Shown here: piece after piece, positions 25,475-32,901 of the stretch
How the letters are laid out: each line of letters opens with the position of its first letter
How positions within the stretch are numbered: the first letter of the stretch is position 1
From: Sediminibacterium sp.
GTDB taxonomy: Bacteria; Bacteroidota; Bacteroidia; Chitinophagales; Chitinophagaceae
NCBI GenBank assembly: GCA_028687975.1
Contig: JAQTZD010000010.1
Coordinates: forward strand, 1-51,737
Length of the DNA: 51,737 nt
Direction of reading: 5' to 3'
Made by a program: the position numbers and the translations under genes
The notes under the pieces: model-generated
What the model was told of the DNA's origin: nothing
Database searches by the model: none
What the model saw: the letters and a program-made list of their open reading frames with translations, nothing else

Positions 25475-28400
25475 TTATGCCAGGGGTACAAAATCACTTG
25501 CTTTTTTGGTTGCCAGTTCTTCGTAGTTTTTCCATTTCAGGTTCACCAGTTCCTGCGCATGTTGCATCAGGCGTTCTGCTTCATCCGGATTGGTCATGGT
25601 GAGTACCTTGTAACGCAATTCGTTGTAAGCATAATCCTTCAGGCCAATGGTAGGTCTTGGAGAATCGAGTACAAATGGATTTTGGTTTTTCTGTCTTAAT
25701 GTTGGGTTGTAGCGCAGTAAAGGCCAGTGACCGCTTGCAACCGCTTTGTTTTGCTGATCCAATCCGTTTTTCAGATCGTATCCATGTGCAATACAATGGC
25801 TGTAAGCCAGGATCAAAGCAGGTCCGTCGTACGCTTCGGCTTCACGCATGGCCAGCAGCGTTTGCTGCGGATTGGCTCCAAAAGCTACACGGGCTACATA
25901 TACATTGCCGTAAGAGATGGCCTGCATGGCCATGTCTTTTTTACCACCGGTTTTACCACCTGCAGCAAATTTGGCTGTTGCGGCAGTAGGGGTAGATTTG
26001 GAAGACTGACCTCCGGTATTGGAATACACTTCGGTATCCATCACCAGAATTTTTACATTTCTTCCACTGGCCAGTGCATGGTCTACACCACCATAGCCAA
26101 TGTCGTACGCCCAGCCATCTCCGCCCACCAGCCATACACTTCTTCTGACCAGCTGATCTGCTACAGACAGAAGGTGTTGGGCAGCCGGTACATCACTCAT
26201 TGTTTTGAGTTTTTCTTTCAGCAACTGAGCCCTTAATTGCTGTTTGGCAATATCGGATTCCAGGATTTGTGGCGCGTTCATGATTTCGTTCACCATCTCT
26301 TCGCCCAGCTGGTCTTTCAGTTCCATCAGGTATTGCTTCGCAATGGCGAGTTGTTTGTCGGCAGTAATGCGCATACCCAATCCAAATTCGGCATTGTCTT
26401 CGAAGAGGGAGTTGGCCCATGCCGGACCTCTTCCATCTTTGTTGGATGTCCATGGGGTGGTGGGCAGGTTACCTCCGTAGATGGAAGAACATCCTGTTGC
26501 GTTTGCAATCAGCAGGCGATCTCCAAACAACTGAGACAGGAGCTTGAGGTATGGGGTTTCACCGCAGCCTGCACAGGCGCCGGAGAACTCGAACAATGGT
26601 TCCAGGAATTGTGCTCCGTGAACAGTAGAGAAATCAATTTTAGAACGATCGTTCCAGGTAATGTTTTCAAAATGCTCAATGTTCTTTCTTTCTGTTTCCA
26701 GGATGGGTTCTTTCTCACCCAGGTTGATGGCTTTCTGCGTGCGGTTGGCCGGGTTGGTGGCAGGACAAACCTCCACGCACAAGTTACAACCAGTGCAATC
26801 TTCCAGGTATACCTGTAAAGAATATTGTGTTTCAGGAAAACCTCTTGCGTTGATGTTCGCGTGTTTGAATCCTTCAGGCGCTTTTTTGAGGTTGTCTTTG
26901 TGATAGAACTTGGCCCTGATGACACTGTGCGGGCAAACATAGGCACAGTTGCCACACTGGATGCAAAGATCCGGTTCCCAAATGGCTACCCGGTCCGATA
27001 CATTTCTCTTTTCCCACTGTGTGGTACCACTGGGGTAAGTACCATCCACCGGCAACATGCTTACCGGCAACTGATCGCCATGATCCGCCATCATTACGGC
27101 AGTAACATTCTTCACAAAATCCGGCGCTTTGTCGGATACGGTGAGCAGGGTATGATCGGCAGCTGTAACAGTTGCAGGATAATGTACTTCATGCATGTTG
27201 GCCAGTGTAGCGTCTACTGCAAGAAAGTTCTGTTCAATTACTTTAGGACCCTTCTTGAAATAGGTTTTTTCAATGGCTTTCTTGATCTGCTTAATGGCAT
27301 CCTCTCTGGGCAATACACCAGACAATGCAAAATAACAGGTTTGCATGATGGTGTTGATTCTGCCATTCATGCCGGTTTCTCTGGCAACTGTAGTGGCATC
27401 AATTACATAGAATTTGATCTTCTTGCTGATGATGCTCTTCTGTACCTGACCGGTCAGTTTGTTCCAGACCTCGTCTTTATTGTAAGGGCTGTTCAGGAGG
27501 AAGGTAGCACCCTCGCCGGCAAACTCCAGCATTTCCACTTTTTCGGTGAAGTTGAACTGGTGGCAGGCAATGAAATCAGCCTTGGTAATGAGATAAGGTG
27601 CACGGATCGGATTTGGTCCAAAACGAAGGTGCGATACGGTTCTGGCACCAGATTTTTTAGAGTCGTACACAAAATAACCTTGTCCGTACAAGTTGGTATT
27701 TTCTCCAATGATTTTGATGGTGTTTTTGTTGGCACCTACGGTACCATCTGCACCCAGTCCAAAAAACAGGCCCTGGCGCCATTCGGATTCATCCAGTTTA
27801 AAAGATGGATCAAAAGGCAAGCTCAGGTGGGTAACATCATCATTGATGCCCACAGTGAATCCGTTTTTGGGATCCTCTTTTTTCAGTTCATCAAAAACGG
27901 CTTTTACCATGGCAGGGGTGAACTCTTTGGAAGAAAGTCCGTAGCGGCCACCGATCAGTTTAGGCAGCTGCTTGATTTTCCCTTTCTGCAACGCTTCCAC
28001 CAGGGTTGCCAGTACATCCTGGTACATGGGTTCGCCAGCAGCGCCAGACTCTTTGGTCCGGTCGAGGATTGCAATGGATTTTACTGAAGCAGGAAGGGCT
28101 TTCACAAAATGATCCAGTGAGAAAGGCCTGTACAGGCGAACCAGCAGTACGCCGGTTTTTTCTCCGGAAGCATTCAGCGCTTTAACGGTTTCATCTACGG
28201 TTTCACCGCCAGAGCCCATCACCACAATCACTCTTTCTGCATCAGGCGCACCTGAATACTGGAACAGTTCATATTTTCTGCCGGTCATTTTGTAGAAGTC
28301 GTTCATCACATCTTCTACAATACCAGACATATTGTTGTAAAAGGTATTCACCGTTTCCCTGCCCTGGAAATAGATATCCGGGTTCTGTGCAGTACCCCGG

Positions 28401-29053
28401 ATGAACGGACGGTCGGGGTTCAGCCCTCTGTTTCGGTGCGCAAAGATCAGTTCGTCGGGAAGCATGGATTTGATCTGCTCATCGGAGATCAGTTCCAGTT
28501 TATTCACTTCGTGCGAAGTACGGAATCCATCAAAAAAATGCACAATCGGAATGCGTGATTTTAAAGTGGCTACCTGTGCTATCAAAGCAAAGTCGTGCGC
28601 TTCCTGCACACTGGCGGAGCCCAGCATGGCAAAACCGGTGGTTCTTGCTGCCATCACATCCTGGTGGTCGCCAAAGATAGACAAACCCTGTGCAGCCAGA
28701 GATCTTGCTGCCACATGGAAAACGGTAGGCGTTAACTCCCCCGCAATTTTGTACATGTTCGGCAGCATGAGCATCAGCCCCTGCGATGCAGTGAAAGTAG
28801 TTGTCAGAGATCCGGTTTGTAACGCTCCGTGTACGGTACCGGCAGCGCCGGCCTCACTTTGCATTTCCATCACATCGGGAATATTTCCCCAGATGTTCCG
28901 GATGCCTTTAGAACTCCATTCGTCTGCCAGTTCGGCCATGGTAGAGGAAGGGGTGATGGGGTAGATGGCACAAACTTCGTTTACGCGGTAAGCTATATAA
29001 GCCGCAGCTTCGTTACCATCGATGGTGGAAATTGTATTCTTCTTATTAGACAT
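25475..29053 (-). CDS. nifJ: Pyruvate:ferredoxin (flavodoxin) oxidoreductase, single-chain
   Basis: Oxidises pyruvate and CoA to acetyl-CoA and CO2 and reduces ferredoxin; cytoplasmic. All domains of the fused enzyme are present in 1192 residues: thiamine-diphosphate pyrimidine domain with YPITPSS (31-37), the transketolase-C-like domain, the gamma domain (about 430-620), a 2x[4Fe-4S] domain with C697/C700/C703/C707 and C753/C756/C759/C763, and the C-terminal TPP domain with CAGCGE and GGDGWAYDIG...YSNTGGQ, whose cysteines bind the proximal cluster. The start overlaps the last eight bases of the upstream GltD-like gene (ATGTCTAA), implying coupled translation. Such oxygen-sensitive enzymes imply a fermentative or microaerobic mode. 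Confidence 0.96.
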   Translation of the reverse strand: MSNKKNTISTIDGNEAAAYIAYRVNEVCAIYPITPSSTMAELADEWSSKGIRNIWGNIPDVMEMQSEAGAAGTVHGALQTGSLTTTFTASQGLMLMLPNMYKIAGELTPTVFHVAARSLAAQGLSIFGDHQDVMAARTTGFAMLGSASVQEAHDFALIAQVATLKSRIPIVHFFDGFRTSHEVNKLELISDEQIKSMLPDELIFAHRNRGLNPDRPFIRGTAQNPDIYFQGRETVNTFYNNMSGIVEDVMNDFYKMTGRKYELFQYSGAPDAERVIVVMGSGGETVDETVKALNASGEKTGVLLVRLYRPFSLDHFVKALPASVKSIAILDRTKESGAAGEPMYQDVLATLVEALQKGKIKQLPKLIGGRYGLSSKEFTPAMVKAVFDELKKEDPKNGFTVGINDDVTHLSLPFDPSFKLDESEWRQGLFFGLGADGTVGANKNTIKIIGENTNLYGQGYFVYDSKKSGARTVSHLRFGPNPIRAPYLITKADFIACHQFNFTEKVEMLEFAGEGATFLLNSPYNKDEVWNKLTGQVQKSIISKKIKFYVIDATTVARETGMNGRINTIMQTCYFALSGVLPREDAIKQIKKAIEKTYFKKGPKVIEQNFLAVDATLANMHEVHYPATVTAADHTLLTVSDKAPDFVKNVTAVMMADHGDQLPVSMLPVDGTYPSGTTQWEKRNVSDRVAIWEPDLCIQCGNCAYVCPHSVIRAKFYHKDNLKKAPEGFKHANINARGFPETQYSLQVYLEDCTGCNLCVEVCPATNPANRTQKAINLGEKEPILETERKNIEHFENITWNDRSKIDFSTVHGAQFLEPLFEFSGACAGCGETPYLKLLSQLFGDRLLIANATGCSSIYGGNLPTTPWTSNKDGRGPAWANSLFEDNAEFGLGMRITADKQLAIAKQYLMELKDQLGEEMVNEIMNAPQILESDIAKQQLRAQLLKEKLKTMSDVPAAQHLLSVADQLVRRSVWLVGGDGWAYDIGYGGVDHALASGRNVKILVMDTEVYSNTGGQSSKSTPTAATAKFAAGGKTGGKKDMAMQAISYGNVYVARVAFGANPQQTLLAMREAEAYDGPALILAYSHCIAHGYDLKNGLDQQNKAVASGHWPLLRYNPTLRQKNQNPFVLDSPRPTIGLKDYAYNELRYKVLTMTNPDEAERLMQHAQELVNLKWKNYEELATKKASDFVPLA

Positions 29054-30692
29054 TGCTTACGGGATTAACAGGTTCAGGAATCATTTCAATGGCGTGGCAG
29101 GGGCATTGCTCGTAGCAAACACCACAACCGGTGCAGGCATCCAGGTTGAATTTGTACCGGTTGCCTTTTCCCAGCTTGATGATGGCATCTTCCGGACATG
29201 CACCGAAACAACCATCGCATTCAAAACAGTTGCCGCAGCTCAGGCAACGCTGTGCCTCAAATCTGGCTTCAGCCTCGGATAAGCCGCTGATCACTTCTTC
29301 AAAATTCTGAATGGCTGCTTCCGGTGCTTGCTTTTCCTGCTCTTTTTGCGGGGCATCTGTTTTGTACCACATATGTAGTTTCCGGTAGCCGGCAGTAGGA
29401 TGCTTTTCTGGTTTAATGTATGAGCTGTTTTCGAGGAAGCTGTTGATGTAGCGCGCAGCTTTCTTACCATGGCCAATGGCAATGGTAGAACTTCTGTTTT
29501 CGCCCGGCAACATATCGCCTCCGGCAAATATGCCGGCAAATCCGGTCATGCGCTGAGCATCAATGACCACGGTGCCATCCGCATTTACCTTGATGGCTTC
29601 GATGTTGCGCAGGAAACCAGCATCGCTTTCCTGCTTATTGGCAATGATCAGTACATCGGCTTCTGCATTTTCAAAAGTTCCTGTACCGATGGCTTTTCCT
29701 TTTTCCATCTTCATGTTCTCCAGTATCACCTGCCGGTCTTTCACCATGCTGAGGCCATGCAGCAGCTTGATGTCTACACCTTCTGCCAGTGCGTCTTCTG
29801 TTTCATAATCATAGGCCGGCATCATTTTTTTATCGCCGGGGAAGAAAACCGATACCTCACAGCCAAAGCGTTTCAGGATTCTGGAAAGATACAGCGCCAG
29901 CTTTCCCCCACCGTATACCACCACTTTCTTCTGCATGTAAGCAGATGTGTTCGAAGTGGCCACATCGTTGAAGAAGCCAAATGCATCTTTGATCAGCACG
30001 CTGCTGTCGTAAGGAATGTTTTCGTCCTGAATCAGCTGAGCACCAATGCCCAGATAAACAGCATCAAAATTGCCATTCTCTTTTTCTGCCAGCAGATCGG
30101 TTACTTTATAATTCAGCCGGATGGGTACACCCATTTGTACGATCCGGCCAATTTCCGCTTCCAGCAATTCTTTGGGTAAACGGTATTCGGGAATACCTTT
30201 CCACAACAGACCACCGGGATTATTGTCTGCTTCAAATATTTCTACCGTATGACCCATACGGGCCAGGTGATAAGCGGCAGATAAACCACTGGGGCCCGAT
30301 CCAACGATCAGTATTCTTTTACCGGTTGGCTTGGCCTTGAAACGAACAGGCCATTTCTGACGAATGGCTTCGTCTCCGATAAATCTTTCTACGGCGTGAA
30401 TGTTTACGGTGTCGTCTATATGATTTCGGTTACAACCGGTTTCACAAGGCTTCACGCAAACCCTGCCCATGATGGCGGGGAAGGGATTGTCTTCCAGGAT
30501 TTTCTGGAAAGCTTCCTGGTAATTGCCGGCCTGCGCAAAAGCCATCCATGCCTGGATATTTTCCCCCGCGGGGCAGGCACTGTTACAGGGTGGCATGAAA
30601 TCTACATAAACCGGTTGACGGGATCTGAGCGGACCAGTACCTTCTGCATGTGAGGTAAGGTCTACTGGTTTGGTAATGTCTGATGCGGACAT
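29046..30692 (-). CDS. GltD-like NAD(P)-binding flavoprotein with C-terminal 2x[4Fe-4S] domain
   Basis: A 548-residue oxidoreductase related to glutamate synthase small subunit. N-terminal Fer4_20-type domain has cysteines C36, C40, C79, C83 and C87; the FAD motif GSGPSG is at 131-136 with EADNNPGG behind it; an NAD(P) Rossmann domain (VVYGGGKLALYLSRIL) sits mid-chain; the C-terminus (about 495-540) carries two cluster motifs, CLSCGNCFECDGCFGACP and CTGCGVCYEQCP. No glutamate synthase large subunit is in view. As first gene of the PFOR operon it probably exchanges electrons between ferredoxin and NAD(P)H, like NfnB-type or PreT-type proteins; this is inference. The 222-base upstream gap separates it from the divergent dapB-like gene. 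Confidence 0.9.
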   Translation of the reverse strand: MSASDITKPVDLTSHAEGTGPLRSRQPVYVDFMPPCNSACPAGENIQAWMAFAQAGNYQEAFQKILEDNPFPAIMGRVCVKPCETGCNRNHIDDTVNIHAVERFIGDEAIRQKWPVRFKAKPTGKRILIVGSGPSGLSAAYHLARMGHTVEIFEADNNPGGLLWKGIPEYRLPKELLEAEIGRIVQMGVPIRLNYKVTDLLAEKENGNFDAVYLGIGAQLIQDENIPYDSSVLIKDAFGFFNDVATSNTSAYMQKKVVVYGGGKLALYLSRILKRFGCEVSVFFPGDKKMMPAYDYETEDALAEGVDIKLLHGLSMVKDRQVILENMKMEKGKAIGTGTFENAEADVLIIANKQESDAGFLRNIEAIKVNADGTVVIDAQRMTGFAGIFAGGDMLPGENRSSTIAIGHGKKAARYINSFLENSSYIKPEKHPTAGYRKLHMWYKTDAPQKEQEKQAPEAAIQNFEEVISGLSEAEARFEAQRCLSCGNCFECDGCFGACPEDAIIKLGKGNRYKFNLDACTGCGVCYEQCPCHAIEMIPEPVNPVSNV

Positions 30693-30914
30693 AGCTAATT
30701 TGGTTTTAACAGAACTTGCTTAGAATCGGTTCGATTATAAGCATAATATACTACTTTAAATTATTATATGAAACTATTCAGAAGGCGATTCTCAAACAAT
30801 GATTTCAATCGGGTATAAATATGAGTAATATCATAGTTCATTCCTGAAAAATGAATTCCGGCAGGAAATTTGCAGTCAGATAGCTTCTGATTGTTTCACC
30901 CCAAAAATTGCTAT
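30693..30914. promoter_or_regulatory. Divergent control region, PFOR operon / dapB-like gene
   Basis: This gap must contain promoters for both directions. Two dyads are visible: AATCG-GTT-CGATT (30724-30736), 31 bases upstream of the GltD-like start and so well placed as an operator, and TTCATT/AATGAA (30837-30842 and 30850-30855) on the dapB side. GAAATTTG (30865-30872) matches seven of eight positions of a plus-strand -7 box about 45 bases before dapB. No open frame, tRNA or riboswitch was recognised. Confidence 0.35.
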
Positions 30915-31670
30915 ATGATGAAAATTGGATTGGTAGGTTTTGGTAAAACCGGAAAAGCCGTTGCCTCTGTACTTCTTCAGCACAGTTCATTCTCACTGGA
31001 ATGGGTTTTACGGAAAAGAAAATTGCAGGAAAAGATGACTGCTCCCGAAATATTGGGCATAGAATCTACAGACCCCGGCCAGTTGTTCTCCGGTTCCTGT
31101 ATTACTACAGAAGATTTGCTGGAACAGCATCCGGTAGATGCAATCATCGATTTCTCAGATACCTCCGGTATTTACAGTTATGCGAAAGCGGCTGCAGATC
31201 GCGGCATTAAAATTATCTCGGCCATTTCTCATTATGCAGATAAAGAAAAAAACTATCTGAAAAAGTTATCAGAAACTACTGCTGTATTCTGGTCTCCCAA
31301 TATTACGCTGGGCGTGAATTATCTTATATATGCAGCCAGGCAGCTGAAAAAAATTGCCCCCTGGGTAGATATCCAGATTGTGGAAGAACACTTTAAAGGA
31401 AAGGCGGGCGTGTCTGGTACTGCAGTTAAAATTGCGGAAGCACTGTCGCTGGAGGATGAGGAAATCAATTCGGTTCGTGCCGGAGGAATTGTAGGCAGGC
31501 ATGAAGTGATATTTGGATTTCCTTTTCAGACGGTCCGGTTGATACACGAATCTATTTCCAGGGAAGCATTTGGAAACGGGGTGGTATTTGTTGCAGAAAA
31601 TATGCAGCACAAAAAGAAGGGGCTGTTCAATTTTGATGATATTCTTTTGCCTTACCTGCAAACCCGCTAA
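30915..31670 (+). CDS. dapB: DapB-like 4-hydroxy-tetrahydrodipicolinate reductase, divergent
   Basis: Belongs to the dihydrodipicolinate reductase family, which uses NAD(P)H in the diaminopimelate/lysine pathway. The nucleotide-binding motif GFGKTGKAV opens the protein, FSDTSG follows near 79, and the active-site segment is EEH158FKGK162AGVSGTA (numbered from the second Met). Canonical enzymes read E-HHxxK-xDAPSGTA, so the catalytic His and the Lys remain while the second His is Phe, Asp-Ala-Pro is lost and the loop is one residue shorter. It may be an altered-function paralogue. Two consecutive ATG codons (30915, 30918) are both possible starts. Eight bases before the antiporter gene. Confidence 0.8.
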   Translation: MMKIGLVGFGKTGKAVASVLLQHSSFSLEWVLRKRKLQEKMTAPEILGIESTDPGQLFSGSCITTEDLLEQHPVDAIIDFSDTSGIYSYAKAAADRGIKIISAISHYADKEKNYLKKLSETTAVFWSPNITLGVNYLIYAARQLKKIAPWVDIQIVEEHFKGKAGVSGTAVKIAEALSLEDEEINSVRAGGIVGRHEVIFGFPFQTVRLIHESISREAFGNGVVFVAENMQHKKKGLFNFDDILLPYLQTR

Positions 31671-31678
31671 AAACTGTT

Positions 31679-32863
31679 ATGAGTACGACGATCATTATAA
31701 CATTGTGCGTTTTACTGCTGATTGCCTACCTGTTCGATCTCAGTGCTTCTAAAACCAGGATTCCGTCTGTAATTCTGTTGCTGGCGCTGGGATGGATGGT
31801 AAAGCAGCTGGCTTCGATTGCTGCAATTGGGCTGCCCGACCTTAGTCCGGTGTTGCCGGTACTGGGAACAGTAGGGCTGATTCTGATTGTGCTGGAGGGC
31901 TCGCTGGAGCTTGAACTCAATGAAACCAAATTGCCGCTGATTGCAAAGTCTTCATTGCTGGCGCTGATTCCCATGCTGGCCATGAGCCTCGGGCTGGGCT
32001 GGGTGTTTCAGCAATATGGCGGGTACTCCTTTAAAAACAGTCTGGCCAATGCCATACCACTGGCCATTATCAGCAGCGCCATTGCCATACCCAGTGCAAA
32101 GAATCTGATCAAGGGTCACCGCGAGTTCATCACGTATGAAAGCAGCCTGTCGGATATTTTCGGGGTGATTTTTTTTAATTTCATTACACTGAACGACAAT
32201 ATAGGCACGGGCACGGTGGGCAATTTTCTACTGGAACTTTTCATTATCCTGCTCGTATCATTTATTGCAACACTAGGCCTGGCATTTTTCCTGAACAGAA
32301 GCAAACACCATATTAAATATGTGCCGATCATCCTGATGGTGGTGCTGATCTATGGAATTTCCAAATATTACCACCTGCCCGGACTGATTTTTATCCTGTT
32401 GTTCGGATTGTTCCTGGGCAATATTGATGAACTCCGGCATATAAAAATTTTCGAAAAACTGCATTCGGTGAACTTTAATAAAGAAGTACACAAGTTCCGG
32501 GAATTGACCACCGAAATGGCTTTTTTAATCCGGGCATTGTTCTTTTTGTTGTTTGGCTTCCTGATCGAAACAGCAGAACTGCTGAACACACAGACCATTC
32601 TCTGGGCAGCAGGGATTGTGGCTTCGGTATTTATCATACGAGCGGTGTTCCTCCGCTTATTTAAACTTCCCCTGAATCCCTTGTTGTACATCGCGCCGCG
32701 CGGACTGATTACCATCCTGTTGTTTCTGTCGGTGCCTGCAGCACAACAAATAGCCATCGCCGATAAGTCGCTGGTGATACAGGTGATCATACTGGCTGCC
32801 CTGTTTATGATGTTTGGTTTGATGAAGCAGAAAAAGCAGCCTTCCGGTACCGCTGCTGAATAA
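31679..32863 (+). CDS. Cation:proton antiporter (monovalent CPA family)
   Basis: An integral membrane protein of 394 residues with about 11-12 helices, related to sodium/hydrogen exchanger family proteins. The core helices with SSAIAIPSA and TYESSLSDIFGVIFFNF (about 150-168) carry an acidic residue, as expected of the ion-binding site, and RGLITILLFLSVP near 345 matches the antiporter C-terminal core. No TrkA regulatory domain is attached. Ion preference (Na+ or K+) cannot be told. It follows the dapB-like gene by eight bases and is probably cotranscribed with it. Confidence 0.88.
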   Translation: MSTTIIITLCVLLLIAYLFDLSASKTRIPSVILLLALGWMVKQLASIAAIGLPDLSPVLPVLGTVGLILIVLEGSLELELNETKLPLIAKSSLLALIPMLAMSLGLGWVFQQYGGYSFKNSLANAIPLAIISSAIAIPSAKNLIKGHREFITYESSLSDIFGVIFFNFITLNDNIGTGTVGNFLLELFIILLVSFIATLGLAFFLNRSKHHIKYVPIILMVVLIYGISKYYHLPGLIFILLFGLFLGNIDELRHIKIFEKLHSVNFNKEVHKFRELTTEMAFLIRALFFLLFGFLIETAELLNTQTILWAAGIVASVFIIRAVFLRLFKLPLNPLLYIAPRGLITILLFLSVPAAQQIAIADKSLVIQVIILAALFMMFGLMKQKKQPSGTAAE

Positions 32864-32890
32864 GTTGGGAAAATTGTTCGCCATTCTTTT

Positions 32891-32898
32891 TAGATTTG
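32891..32898 (+). promoter_or_regulatory. Exact TAnnTTTG -7 box abutting the start of the FAD/Fe-S gene
   Basis: TAGATTTG is a perfect match to the Bacteroidota -7 consensus and ends only three bases before the ATG at 32902. If used, transcription would start at or within a few bases of the start codon, giving a leaderless mRNA. No good -33 element at standard spacing was found, so it may be fortuitous. Confidence 0.3.
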
Positions 32899-32901
32899 CA
32901 C

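Noticed and set aside
26825-28087. 420-codon open frame antisense to the PFOR gene
   Set aside because: It lies wholly inside the well-supported PFOR gene on the other strand, has no recognisable domain and biased composition typical of a reverse-strand shadow.
30693-30914. Riboswitch or small RNA gene in the largest gap
   Set aside because: Only short dyads are visible, with no conserved riboswitch core or long paired structure that I could recognise.
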